From positions 248,001 through 312,000 of the forward strand of contig NZ_AODD01000002.1 of NCBI RefSeq assembly GCF_000525835.1: a stretch of DNA of 64,000 nt, read 5' to 3'. Below the pieces are notes generated by a model. The model ran no database searches, was not told the DNA's origin, and saw nothing but the letters and a program-made list of their open reading frames with translations. Source of the DNA: Listeria grandensis FSL F6-0971. Lineage in GTDB: Bacteria > Bacillota > Bacilli > Lactobacillales > Listeriaceae. Made by a program: the position numbers and the translations under genes. Numbering within the stretch: position 1 is the stretch's first letter; each line of letters begins with the position of its first letter. Shown piece after piece: positions 55,636 through 64,000 of the stretch.

Positions 55636-56178
55636 ATGATTTTAAATGCTATTATACTCATTTTATTGATTGGCGGATTCATCAATGGTTATCGGAACGG
55701 TGTTTTAAGGCAGTTGATTATTACGATTGGATATTTGCTATCCTTTTTTGTTGCGTACAAATACTATGAGGCTTTAGCTCCTCATATTACGTTTATTCCC
55801 TATCCAGAGTTGGAGAAGTCTAATGATTTGTATGCAGTACTGGATGCGCTTCACACAGAGGATGCCTATTATAACAGTATTGCTTTTCTAATGATTTTTC
55901 TAGTGGCAGTGATTGTGGTTCACATGATTGCATCACTGTTTAAAGGCGTGACTAAAGTGCCAGTTTTGCGCCAAGTGAACGGACTAATCGGAGCTGTGTT
56001 AGGCGTTTTGCAAACATACTTGGTTCTTTTCTTACTGCTGTATGTGGGTGCTATTTTCCCAGCGGAGTGGGCGCAAAATGCGATTACGGGTTCGTCTGTT
56101 GCAGAATGGATTTTAGAGAATACACCAATCCTGTCAGAATCGTTTTACAAGTGGATGACGGGGATATTACCGAAATAG
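55636..56178 (+). CDS. cvpA: CvpA-family membrane protein
   Basis: This 180-residue protein has four hydrophobic helices (MILNAIILILLIGGFINGYRNG at the start, then VDLLSFFVAYKYY-like, FLMIFLVAVIVVHMIASLF, and LGVLQTYLVLFLLLYVGAIF). It starts right after the zapA stop. CvpA homologs affect colicin V release or envelope properties; the role in Firmicutes is unknown. A hairpin terminator follows at 56190. Confidence 0.93.
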   Translation: MILNAIILILLIGGFINGYRNGVLRQLIITIGYLLSFFVAYKYYEALAPHITFIPYPELEKSNDLYAVLDALHTEDAYYNSIAFLMIFLVAVIVVHMIASLFKGVTKVPVLRQVNGLIGAVLGVLQTYLVLFLLLYVGAIFPAEWAQNAITGSSVAEWILENTPILSESFYKWMTGILPK

Positions 56179-56189
56179 TTTATGTCAGC

Positions 56190-56222
56190 GAAAAGCTGGG
56201 GCTGCTCAGTTCCAGCTTTTCT
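56190..56222 (+). terminator. Hairpin between cvpA and polX
   Basis: GAAAAGCTGG pairs with CCAGCTTTTC over a short loop. The tail is T-rich but not a clean run, so termination may be partial. Confidence 0.5.
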
Positions 56223-56250
56223 GCTTGTTTGAGATGGGGAGTGTTAGAAG

Positions 56251-57963
56251 ATGAATAAAAAGAAAATTATTAATTTATTAGAGACAATTGCTTTATATAT
56301 GGAGTTGAAGGGTGAGAATCCTTTTAAGATATCAGCTTTTCGTAAGGCGGCATTGGCATTGGAGCAGGATGAACGAAGCCTTTCGGAAATAGATGATTTT
56401 ACAAAAATGAGCGGTATTGGAAAATCGACGGCAGTTATTATTCAAAATTATATCGAGACGGGTGAATCAAAGGAGTTAGAATCGCTGAAGAAAGAAGTGC
56501 CAGAAGGTTTAGTACCGCTTTTGAAAGTGCCTGGTCTAGGTGGAAAGAAATTGTCACGTTTGTATCAGGAACTTGGTGTCATCGATCAGGCTTCTTTGCT
56601 TGAAAAAGCTGAGGATGGAAGTATTTCAGCGTTGAAAGGTTTTGGGCAGAAGTCGGTGGATAAGATGGTGGAAGCGATTCAAGAGATGGGGGAACGGCCT
56701 GATCGGTATCCGCTGAATGATGTGTTGCGGGTTGCTAAGAGCTTGGAGGCTTATTTAGCGAAGATTCCTGAGATTACGCGCTTTTCCCACGCTGGTAGTT
56801 TTAGACGGTTAAGGGAAACGGTGAAGGATTTGGATTTCGTGGTTGCGACGGAAAATCCAGAGGTTGTCGCGAAACAGCTTTTGGCATTGGATATGATTGA
56901 TCAAGTTATTGCCGCAGGGAACACGAAGGTTTCTGTGGAGCTGGATGATGGCATCAAAATATCGGTGGATTTTCGAATGGTTGCGCCGGGTGAATTTGTC
57001 AGTACGCTTCATCATTTTACTGGGTCGAAAAATCATAATATCCGGATGCGTCAGATTGCGAAACAGCAATCGGAGAAAATTAACGAGTATGGGGTGGAAG
57101 ATGAGGCTGGAAATGTGAAGCAATTTGAGACGGAAGAAGCATTTTTTGCGCATTTTAACCTACCGTTTTTACCGCCAGAGGTAAGGCGTGATGGCACGGA
57201 AATCGACAGGATTCAAGGGGAAACGAGATTTGTGCAGTTAGCCGATATAAAGGGCGACTTGCATATGCATACAACGTGGTCTGACGGTGCTTATTCGTTA
57301 CCTGAGATGATTGAAGCGTGTATTGCGAAGGGCTACGAATACATGGTAATTACGGATCATGGGCAGTTTTTACGCGTTGCCAACGGTTTAACGGAAGAGC
57401 GAATTCGGAAGCAGCAGGCGGAAATAAGAGCTTATAATGAACAATATTCGGAAATAGAGATTTTATCAGGGGTTGAAATGGATATTTTACCGGATGGCAC
57501 GCTTGATTTTGAAGATGATTTACTGAAGGATTTAGATTTTGTGATTGCGTCGATTCATTCGAGTTTTTCTCAATCGGAAGAGGAAATCATGAAGCGCTTG
57601 CAAACGGCTTGTGAAAATCCATATGTGCATCTGATCGCGCATCCAACTGGCCGCGTCATCGGTCGTCGTGATCCGTATAATGTTAATGTGGAGGCGCTGA
57701 TTGAAATGGCTGCCAAAACGGGCACGGCATTGGAGCTTAATGCTAACCCGCAACGGCTCGATTTAACAGCGAAATACTTGGAGCTTGCAGCAGAACAGCG
57801 AGTACCAATCGCGATTAACACGGATGCGCATGACACAACACATCTTGATTTTATGGAGATTGGGGTTCGAGCAGCGACGAAAGGTTGGCTGAGCAAGGAA
57901 AATATATTAAACACGATGGGGAAACAGGATTTTCTCGCTTTTATAAAAAATAATCGTTCTTAA
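56251..57963 (+). CDS. polX: PolX, X-family DNA polymerase with PHP domain
   Basis: This 570-residue protein has an N-terminal X-family polymerase with a helix-hairpin-helix (PGLGGKKLSRLYQELGV) and the catalytic HAGSFRRLRETVKDLDFVVAT plus VSVDFRMVAPGEF acids. A C-terminal PHP domain follows (GDLHMHTTWSDGAYSLPEM, VITDHGQ, GVEMDIL, LIAHPTGR), giving a 3'-5' exonuclease in base-excision repair. GGGGAGTG precedes the ATG. Confidence 0.95.
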   Translation: MNKKKIINLLETIALYMELKGENPFKISAFRKAALALEQDERSLSEIDDFTKMSGIGKSTAVIIQNYIETGESKELESLKKEVPEGLVPLLKVPGLGGKKLSRLYQELGVIDQASLLEKAEDGSISALKGFGQKSVDKMVEAIQEMGERPDRYPLNDVLRVAKSLEAYLAKIPEITRFSHAGSFRRLRETVKDLDFVVATENPEVVAKQLLALDMIDQVIAAGNTKVSVELDDGIKISVDFRMVAPGEFVSTLHHFTGSKNHNIRMRQIAKQQSEKINEYGVEDEAGNVKQFETEEAFFAHFNLPFLPPEVRRDGTEIDRIQGETRFVQLADIKGDLHMHTTWSDGAYSLPEMIEACIAKGYEYMVITDHGQFLRVANGLTEERIRKQQAEIRAYNEQYSEIEILSGVEMDILPDGTLDFEDDLLKDLDFVIASIHSSFSQSEEEIMKRLQTACENPYVHLIAHPTGRVIGRRDPYNVNVEALIEMAAKTGTALELNANPQRLDLTAKYLELAAEQRVPIAINTDAHDTTHLDFMEIGVRAATKGWLSKENILNTMGKQDFLAFIKNNRS

Positions 57964-57991
57964 CATAGGACGTTACCTGGAGTTAAAAATA

Positions 57992-60349
57992 ATGAATAAA
58001 AAAGTAGAAACGATTTTAGAATTCGATAAAATAAAGCAACAGCTACTCGAATTTGCCTCTTCTGCGCTAGGCGAGGAGGCGATTAGGGCGCTACACCCGA
58101 CACCTGACGTCGAAAAAGTGATGTTAGCACAAAAAGAAACCGAGGAAGGTGCGAAAGTCATCCGTTTACGTGGTGCTGCGCCGATCTCAGGTATTTATGA
58201 TGTATCAGGTCATATGAAACGGCTAGAGATCGGTGGCGATTTAAGCGGTTTAGAGCTCTATCAAACAGGAAGTAATCTCCGCGTGAGCCGTTTGATGAAA
58301 CAGTTTGTTGACGGCCTTGTGGAGCAAGGTGTGGAGCTTCCTTTATTAGATGAACTGGCGCAAAAGCTCGTTCCGATGCGAGATACAGAGGATACGATTG
58401 CGCTTACGGTGGACGAAGCAGGTGAAATTTTGGATACGGCAAGTGAGGCGTTGCGGAATATTCGTCAAACGTTACGTCGTACAGAAGGTCGAGTGCGCGA
58501 GCGTTTAGAACAATATTTGCGCGATAAAAATGCGTCGAAAATGCTAAGCGATACGGTGATTACGATTCGAAATGATCGCTACGTTTTGCCGGTCAAACAG
58601 GAATATAAAGGGCATTATGGCGGTATTGTGCATGATCAATCTGCCTCCGGTCAAACGCTGTTCATGGAGCCGCAAAGTGTGGTAGATATGAATAATGAAC
58701 GCCGTACATTGCAGGCAAAAGAAAAACAAGAAATGGAACGGATATTAGCAGAGGTTTCTGCCATTCTCGCTGAATTTATAGCGGAGATTCGCCAAAATAC
58801 GTATGTCCTCGCGAGATTTGACTTTATTTTTGCGAAAGCGCGGTTTGGGAAATCGATGAAGGGAATCACGCCACGAATCAATCAAGATGGTGTTGTGAAA
58901 CTGCTTCACGCGCGTCATCCGTTGCTTGATCCAGAGACGGTTGTGAGCAATGATATTTTGCTTGGCGGTGATTATCGGACAATGCTGATTACGGGACCGA
59001 ATACTGGTGGGAAGACGATCACATTGAAAACGCTAGGTTTGCTTACATTGATGGCACAGGCCGGTTTGCAAGTGCCCGCCGAGGAGGAGTCTGAGATTGC
59101 GGTGTTCTCACAAGTTTTTGCGGATATCGGCGATGAGCAGTCGATTGAGCAGAGTTTGAGTACATTTTCTTCTCATATGACGAATATCGTATCGATTCTT
59201 GATAAAATGGACGCAAAATCCTTGATTCTTTTCGATGAGTTGGGCGCTGGTACAGACCCACAAGAAGGCGCTGCGCTCGCCATTGCGATTCTCGATGCCG
59301 TGGCGGAAAAACAAGCGAGTGTCGTTGCAACGACGCATTATCCTGAACTAAAAGCGTATGGATATAACCGTGAGTTTACGACGAACGCTTCTGTAGAGTT
59401 CGATGTGGAGACGCTGAGCCCAACCTATAAATTATTGATCGGTGTTCCCGGACGAAGTAACGCGTTCGCCATTTCCCGACGTTTGGGGCTTAAAGAAGAG
59501 GTCATTGCGTCTGCGCGTAGTTTGGTAGACACAGAGAGTGCAGATTTAAACGACATGATTTCCAGCCTAGAAGAAAAACGGAAAGCCGCAGAATTGGAGT
59601 ATGAAGAAGCCTATCAAATGAGTCGCGACGCCGAAAAACTCCAAAAAGATCTCCAAAAAGAGATTATTGCATACCACGATCAAAAAGATAAATTGCTTGA
59701 AAAAGCGAATGAAAAAGCAGCAGGCGTCATTGAAAAAGCAGAAGTTGAGGCTGAAGTTATTATCCAAGAGTTGCGTCAAATGCAACTTCAAGGCGCTGCA
59801 GGCTTGAAAGAACATGAGCTTATCGATATGAAAAGTCGCTTAAACCAAGTGAAACCGAAAACGATTCAAAAACGAGTGGTTCATGATGTTCCAAAAGTGG
59901 CGCATACTTTTGCGCAAGGAGATCAAGTTCGTATTTTGTCATTGGGGCAAAAAGGCGTTCTCTTAAATCGCGTGAACAGCAAGGAATGGAACGTTCAAAT
60001 CGGCATTATCAAAACGAAGATGAAAGAAACAGATTTGGAATACATCAAACCAGAGCAGCCGAAAAAAATGCGTCATGTGACAACCGTTAGAAGTGATCAT
60101 TCGATTACTAAAACAGAGCTTGATCTGCGTGGTGTTCGCTATGAAGATGCGCTCCAACAAGTGGACAAATATATCGATGAGGCACTTCTCGCAGGTTATC
60201 ACCAAGTCAGCATCATTCACGGTAAAGGAACAGGAGCCTTGCGTCAAGGTGTCACAGAATTCCTGAAAAACCACAGAATGGTGAAATCGATCCGTTTTGG
60301 AGCAGCAGCAGAGGGTGGAAATGGCGTGACAATCGCTGAGTTAAAGTAA
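57992..60349 (+). CDS. mutS2: MutS2, recombination-limiting or ribosome-rescue ATPase
   Basis: This 785-residue MutS2 has a MutS core and clamp with coiled coils, the ABC-type ATPase GPNTGGKTITLKTLG (about residue 335) and DELGAGTDPQEGAALA (about 412). A C-terminal Smr endonuclease domain follows (LDLRGVRYEDALQQVDKYIDEA, IIHGKGTGALR). It lacks the mismatch-recognition domain of MutS. Family members suppress homologous recombination or split collided ribosomes. It starts 28 bases after polX. Confidence 0.96.
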   Translation: MNKKVETILEFDKIKQQLLEFASSALGEEAIRALHPTPDVEKVMLAQKETEEGAKVIRLRGAAPISGIYDVSGHMKRLEIGGDLSGLELYQTGSNLRVSRLMKQFVDGLVEQGVELPLLDELAQKLVPMRDTEDTIALTVDEAGEILDTASEALRNIRQTLRRTEGRVRERLEQYLRDKNASKMLSDTVITIRNDRYVLPVKQEYKGHYGGIVHDQSASGQTLFMEPQSVVDMNNERRTLQAKEKQEMERILAEVSAILAEFIAEIRQNTYVLARFDFIFAKARFGKSMKGITPRINQDGVVKLLHARHPLLDPETVVSNDILLGGDYRTMLITGPNTGGKTITLKTLGLLTLMAQAGLQVPAEEESEIAVFSQVFADIGDEQSIEQSLSTFSSHMTNIVSILDKMDAKSLILFDELGAGTDPQEGAALAIAILDAVAEKQASVVATTHYPELKAYGYNREFTTNASVEFDVETLSPTYKLLIGVPGRSNAFAISRRLGLKEEVIASARSLVDTESADLNDMISSLEEKRKAAELEYEEAYQMSRDAEKLQKDLQKEIIAYHDQKDKLLEKANEKAAGVIEKAEVEAEVIIQELRQMQLQGAAGLKEHELIDMKSRLNQVKPKTIQKRVVHDVPKVAHTFAQGDQVRILSLGQKGVLLNRVNSKEWNVQIGIIKTKMKETDLEYIKPEQPKKMRHVTTVRSDHSITKTELDLRGVRYEDALQQVDKYIDEALLAGYHQVSIIHGKGTGALRQGVTEFLKNHRMVKSIRFGAAAEGGNGVTIAELK

Positions 60350-60428
60350 GTTTTTGAGCAGATTATTAGCTCTATACAGAGGCGCAGTGCTATACTAGCC
60401 GTACAATATGTGTAAGGAGGTAGAGAAA

Positions 60429-60743
60429 ATGGCTATTCAAGAAATTACAGATGCAGAGTTCGAGAAAGAAACGAACGAAGGCTTAGTGCTAACAGATTTC
60501 TGGGCGACATGGTGTGGCCCTTGCCGTATGGTTGCGCCGGTTTTGGAAGAAATTGATGCGGAACAAGGCGATAAATTAAAAATCGTTAAAATGGATGTGG
60601 ATGCGAACCAAGAAACACCAGGTAAATTTGGTGTAATGAGTATCCCAACATTGCTGATCAAGAAAGATGGCGAAGTAGTAGATACAATTATTGGCTACCG
60701 TCCAAAAGAAGAACTTGATGAAGTTTTAGCGAAATATCTATAG
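60429..60743 (+). CDS. trxA: Thioredoxin
   Basis: This 104-residue thioredoxin has the active-site WCGPC (Cys 29 and 32) in FWATWCGPCRMVAPVLEE and the cis-proline SIPTL. It reduces protein disulfides in the cytosol. The ATG at 60429 follows AAGGAGGTAGAGAAA; an upstream in-frame ATG at 60408 would add seven residues. TATACT at 60391-60396 is a possible -10. Confidence 0.97.
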   Translation: MAIQEITDAEFEKETNEGLVLTDFWATWCGPCRMVAPVLEEIDAEQGDKLKIVKMDVDANQETPGKFGVMSIPTLLIKKDGEVVDTIIGYRPKEELDEVLAKYL

Positions 60744-60750
60744 TATGTTA

Positions 60751-60818
60751 AAGGCTGGTTTACATGTCAGAGAAGCGAGATTAGATCTACGTTTTCCTGA
60801 CATTTTTCCAGCTTTTTT
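60751..60818 (+). terminator. Terminator after trxA
   Basis: AAGGCTGG and CCAGCTTTTTT form the outer stem, with ATGTCAG and CTGACAT forming an inner one, followed by T residues. Confidence 0.75.
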
Positions 60819-60819
60819 G

Positions 60820-60847
60820 TTGCAACAAGGACGATTTATGCTACACT
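60820..60847 (+). promoter_or_regulatory. Candidate promoter of uvrC
   Basis: TTGCAA (60820-60825) and TACACT (60842-60847) are spaced by 16 bases. If used, the palindromic element E3 lies in the uvrC 5' leader. Confidence 0.5.
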
Positions 60848-60878
60848 AAAGAAGGGTAAAGCTGAACAGTAGAAAACC

Positions 60879-61038
60879 GCTTTACTACATGATAAGCCGC
60901 TAAACCGCAGTGTGGCGACAAATACTCAATTTCTAGGCAAAAGTGAGTACTAGCGCGGAGCGTACTAGGGTACGCGAGCACTGGAACGGAGCTTTTAACG
61001 ACGAAAGTGAGTGTTTGTCGTCGCGCTGGAAGTAAAGC
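60879..61038 (+). repeat. Long palindromic element E3 (GTAC-core family) in the uvrC leader
   Basis: GCTTTACT (60879-60886) and AGTAAAGC (61031-61038) form an outer stem. Within it, GTGGCGACAAATACTC pairs with GAGTGTTTGTCGTCGCGC. The inner part holds TTCTAGGCAAAAGTGAGTAC and GCGGAGCGTAC-TAGG-GTACGCGAGC, aligning with E1 on the opposite strand. It ends 21 bases before the uvrC start. No gene lies in 60744-61059. Confidence 0.8.
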
Positions 61039-61059
61039 CTGTAATTTGGAGTGATAGAA

Positions 61060-62859
61060 ATGACGACAGAACATATCCGAAATAAGCTTGCCTTTTTGCC
61101 TGATCAGCCTGGTTGTTACTTGATGAAAGACCAACAGGGCACGATTATTTATGTCGGTAAGGCAAAAATTTTGAAGAATCGCGTGCGGTCTTATTTTACG
61201 GGTTCGCATGACGGGAAAACCCAGCGTTTAGTTCAAGAAATTCGTGATTTTGAATATATTGTAACATCTTCGAATGTGGAGGCTTTGTTACTCGAAATAA
61301 ATTTAATTAAGAAACATGATCCGCGGTACAATATTATGTTAAAAGATGACAAAACTTACCCGTTCATCAAAATTACCAACGAACGCCATCCGCGGCTGAT
61401 TATTACACGTAAAGTCAAGCGGGATAAAGGAAAGTACTTCGGGCCATATCCGAATGTGTATGCGGCAAATGAAACGAAGAAAATTCTGGACCGGCTTTAT
61501 CCACTTCGAAAATGTACGACGATGCCAAACAAGGTTTGTCTGTACTATCACTTAGGTCAGTGTTTAGCACCGTGCGTATTTAAGGTCGAGGCAGATACGT
61601 ATAAAACGATGACAGATGAAATTGTGCAATTCTTAAACGGTGGTTATAAAGAAGTGAAACAAGATTTGCAGGCGCGGATGCAAGAAGCAGCAGAGTCTAT
61701 GGAATTCGAAAAAGCAGCGGAATACCGTGATCAGATTACCGCGATCGAAACGACGATGGAGAAACAGAAAATGACGATGACCGATTTTGTGGATCGCGAT
61801 GTGTTCGGCTATGCGATTGACAAAGGCTGGATGTGCGTGCAGGTCTTCTTTATTCGCCAAGGAAAATTGATTGAGCGCGATGTTTCTCAGTTTCCATTTT
61901 ATAGTGATGCGGATGAGGATTTCCTCACGTTTATCGGGCAATTTTATCAGAAAACCAACCATATTCCACCACAGGAGATTTTTTTGCCGGATGATGTGGA
62001 TGAAGAGGCGATTCAAGCGCTGTTGCCGAACACGAAAATTCTTGTGCCAAAACGCGGTAACAAGAAGGATCTGGTGAAACTCGCATATAAGAATGCTAAA
62101 ATCGCATTAAATGAGAAATTCCTGTTGCTAGAGCGGAATGAGGAACGGACAGTTGGCGCGACAGAACGGTTAGGCGAGGCGATGGGAATTCCGACGCCAA
62201 ACCGAATTGAGGCTTTTGATAACTCCAATATCTACGGAACCGATCCTGTTTCCGCGATGATTACCTTCCTTGACGGGCGACCAAGCAAAAACGATTACCG
62301 CAAGTATAAAATAAAAACCGTTGTTGGTCCGGATGACTACGCCACGATGCGCGAAGTTGTACGTCGCCGCTATTGGCGCGTGCTCAAAGAAGGCTTGCCA
62401 CTTCCTGATTTAATTTTGATTGATGGTGGAAAAGGGCAGATCGATAGTGCAAAGGATGTGCTAGTCAACGAGTTGGGGCTGGATATTCCGGTCGCAGGGT
62501 TAGCGAAGGATAGCAAACACAAAACTAGTCAGCTCCTGTTCGGCGATCCATTGGCCGTTGTTCAGCTGCACCGCAACAGCCAGGAATTCTATTTACTGCA
62601 ACGAATCCAAGATGAAGTCCATAGGTTTGCGATCACATTCCACCGCCAACTACGAAGCAAAACAGGCTTCCAATCACTACTTGATGGCATTCCAGGCGTT
62701 GGGCCAGGCCGCAAAAAAACAATTTTAAAACATTTTGGTTCGATGAAAAAACTCAAAGCGGCCACCGTCGAAGAAATAAAAGAAGCAGGTGTACCGATCG
62801 CTGTGGCGGAAGCAGTTCACGCGAAATTTGCAAAAATGAACGAAGAAAAACCAAAATAG
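61060..62859 (+). CDS. uvrC: UvrC, excinuclease ABC subunit C
   Basis: This protein of about 599 residues makes both incisions in nucleotide excision repair. It has an N-terminal GIY-YIG domain ([20 protein letters not shown]), a UVR motif ([20 protein letters not shown]), an RNase H-like C-terminal nuclease ([18 protein letters not shown]), and tandem HhH ([23 protein letters not shown]). The ATG at 61060 is eight bases from GGAG; the in-frame GTG at 61051 lies inside that site. Confidence 0.96.
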   Translation: MTTEHIRNKLAFLPDQPGCYLMKDQQGTIIYVGKAKILKNRVRSYFTGSHDGKTQRLVQEIRDFEYIVTSSNVEALLLEINLIKKHDPRYNIMLKDDKTYPFIKITNERHPRLIITRKVKRDKGKYFGPYPNVYAANETKKILDRLYPLRKCTTMPNKVCLYYHLGQCLAPCVFKVEADTYKTMTDEIVQFLNGGYKEVKQDLQARMQEAAESMEFEKAAEYRDQITAIETTMEKQKMTMTDFVDRDVFGYAIDKGWMCVQVFFIRQGKLIERDVSQFPFYSDADEDFLTFIGQFYQKTNHIPPQEIFLPDDVDEEAIQALLPNTKILVPKRGNKKDLVKLAYKNAKIALNEKFLLLERNEERTVGATERLGEAMGIPTPNRIEAFDNSNIYGTDPVSAMITFLDGRPSKNDYRKYKIKTVVGPDDYATMREVVRRRYWRVLKEGLPLPDLILIDGGKGQIDSAKDVLVNELGLDIPVAGLAKDSKHKTSQLLFGDPLAVVQLHRNSQEFYLLQRIQDEVHRFAITFHRQLRSKTGFQSLLDGIPGVGPGRKKTILKHFGSMKKLKAATVEEIKEAGVPIAVAEAVHAKFAKMNEEKPK

Positions 62860-62871
62860 GAGGGGTATTTT

Positions 62872-64000
62872 TTGGGAAGAGTAGTTTTAAAATTCGGTGG
62901 AACCTCAGTGGGCACGATCGAAAAAATCAAAAAAACAGCAGACCAAGCGATCCGCGAATTTGAAAAGGGAAATCAGGTGGTCATAGTTGTTTCTGCAATG
63001 GGAAAATCGACAGACCGCCTCGTTGATATGGCGCTAGAAATCAGTGATAAGCCGAGCAAGCGTGAAATGGACATGTTACTCTCGACTGGCGAGCAAGTCA
63101 CAATATCGTTGCTATCCATGGCGCTCCATGAAAAAAATTATGAAGCTGTCTCCTTTACTGGTTGGCAAGCAGGCATCACAACCGAAGCTGTTGCAAGCAA
63201 TGCTCGGATTCTGGATATCGATACTGAAACGATTCAAGATGCACTAGACAAAGGCCAAATCGTGATCGTTGCAGGATTCCAAGGCGTGAGCTCCGAACGA
63301 GAAATCACAACGCTTGGAAGAGGTGGCTCGGATACGACAGCAGTAGCCCTTGCCGCAGCGCTTGAGGCCGATAAATGTAGCATTTGCACAGATGTCATTG
63401 GCGTTTTCACGACAGATCCACGCTACATCAAAAAGGCGCGGAAGCTAGACCAAGTAACCTATGATGAAATGCTAGAATTGGCCAATCTAGGCGCAGGTGT
63501 TTTGCATCCGCGAGCAGTGGAATACGCGAAAAATTATCGCATCCCGCTGGAAGTTCGCGCCAGCCATGAAACCGAAGTAGGAACGATGATTGAGGAGGAA
63601 ATGACCTTGGAAAATACGAAAGTCGTGCGAGGGATCGCATTTGAAGATAAAATAACCCGCGTGACGATTCACTGGGATAAAAAAGAAAACATGCGTGTAT
63701 CGAAAGTGTTTACAACACTCGCAGATCATAATATTGATGTGGATATTATTATTCAAGGCATTACAGGGCTTGGCCACGGAAACCTTTCCTTCACGATTAA
63801 AACAAAAGCGCTACTAGAGACGCTAGCGGTGTTGGAAGAATACCAAGAAGTGTTGCAATACGCGAAGCTAGAATCCGAACAGAACTTGGCAAAAGTATCG
63901 ATTGTTGGTTCAGGGATGGTATCTAATCCAGGTGTTGCGGCGCATATGTTTGAGGCATTGACAGATAATGATGTTGCTATTAAAATGATCAGTACATCGG
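62872..64000 (+). CDS. lysC: Aspartokinase (3' end beyond window)
   Basis: This 5' part of a class I-type aspartate kinase has [16 protein letters not shown] at the start, [24 protein letters not shown] and the catalytic [16 protein letters not shown] with [12 protein letters not shown]. Two regulatory ACT domains follow (from about residue 265: [17 protein letters not shown], then [16 protein letters not shown]). It makes the first step of the lysine, methionine and threonine pathway. The start is TTG at 62872 behind AGGAGGGG, 12 bases after uvrC. About 376 codons are present; the end is outside the window. Confidence 0.95.
   Translation, partial: MGRVVLKFGGTSVGTIEKIKKTADQAIREFEKGNQVVIVVSAMGKSTDRLVDMALEISDKPSKREMDMLLSTGEQVTISLLSMALHEKNYEAVSFTGWQAGITTEAVASNARILDIDTETIQDALDKGQIVIVAGFQGVSSEREITTLGRGGSDTTAVALAAALEADKCSICTDVIGVFTTDPRYIKKARKLDQVTYDEMLELANLGAGVLHPRAVEYAKNYRIPLEVRASHETEVGTMIEEEMTLENTKVVRGIAFEDKITRVTIHWDKKENMRVSKVFTTLADHNIDVDIIIQGITGLGHGNLSFTIKTKALLETLAVLEEYQEVLQYAKLESEQNLAKVSIVGSGMVSNPGVAAHMFEALTDNDVAIKMISTS

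Overview
The window is chromosomal backbone DNA of a low-to-moderate GC Firmicute, almost certainly a member of the Listeriaceae (Listeria in the broad sense). The evidence is gene order: coaBC-priA-fmt-rsmB-stp-prkC-rsgA-rpe-thiN, then rpmB/asp23/fakA-sda-recG-fapR-plsX-fabD-fabG-acpP-rnc-smc-ftsY-ylxM-ffh-rpsP-khpA-ylqD-rimM-trmD-rplS, infC-rpmI-rplT, and pheST-ung-rnhC-zapA-cvpA-polX-mutS2-trxA-uvrC-lysC. A lone MMPL exporter between pheT and ung, and no sspI spore gene before pheS, also fit Listeria better than Bacillus. The species cannot be read from the sequence. In L. monocytogenes, as I recall, the rplT and pheST blocks lie far apart; here they are adjacent as in Bacillus, so this may be the ancestral order.

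Layout. 1-9.8 kb: a tight + strand operon for coenzyme A, replication restart, tRNA-fMet formylation, rRNA methylation, the Ser/Thr kinase-phosphatase pair, ribosome assembly and the pentose phosphate pathway. 9.8-17.4 kb: thiamine pyrophosphokinase with a membrane protein and a lipoprotein, a decayed araA, rpmB on the minus strand, fakA and serine dehydratase; these are separated by intergenic repeats. 17.4-31.3 kb: recG, the FapR-controlled lipid genes, rnc, smc, ftsY and ffh (SRP). 31.3-38.4 kb: a heavily decayed gene, then ribosomal protein and RNA-modification genes, each unit with its own leader. 38.4-44.1 kb: peptidase, SDR, Na+-symporter, rRNA methylase and a divergent DUF/HxlR pair. 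44.1-64 kb: T-box-controlled pheST, MMPL exporter with a decayed MarR gene, a WxL surface protein, then DNA repair and cell division genes up to a partial aspartokinase.

Most genes are housekeeping and easily recognised. The unusual content lies between genes: (i) a modular intergenic repeat of about 220 bp, present at four loci plus one remnant, with one module tandemly repeated at an exact 110-bp period and nested in another copy; (ii) long palindromic elements of about 120-220 bp sharing a GTAC-containing core, downstream of fakA, downstream of the rRNA methylase gene, and in the uvrC leader; (iii) relics of araA, a marR gene and an unrecognised enzyme; (iv) single-base homopolymer frameshifts in stp, smc and a WxL gene, which are as likely to be sequence errors as mutations; (v) a strong hairpin just upstream of rnc. 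No CRISPR array, prophage, insertion sequence, tRNA or rRNA gene was seen.
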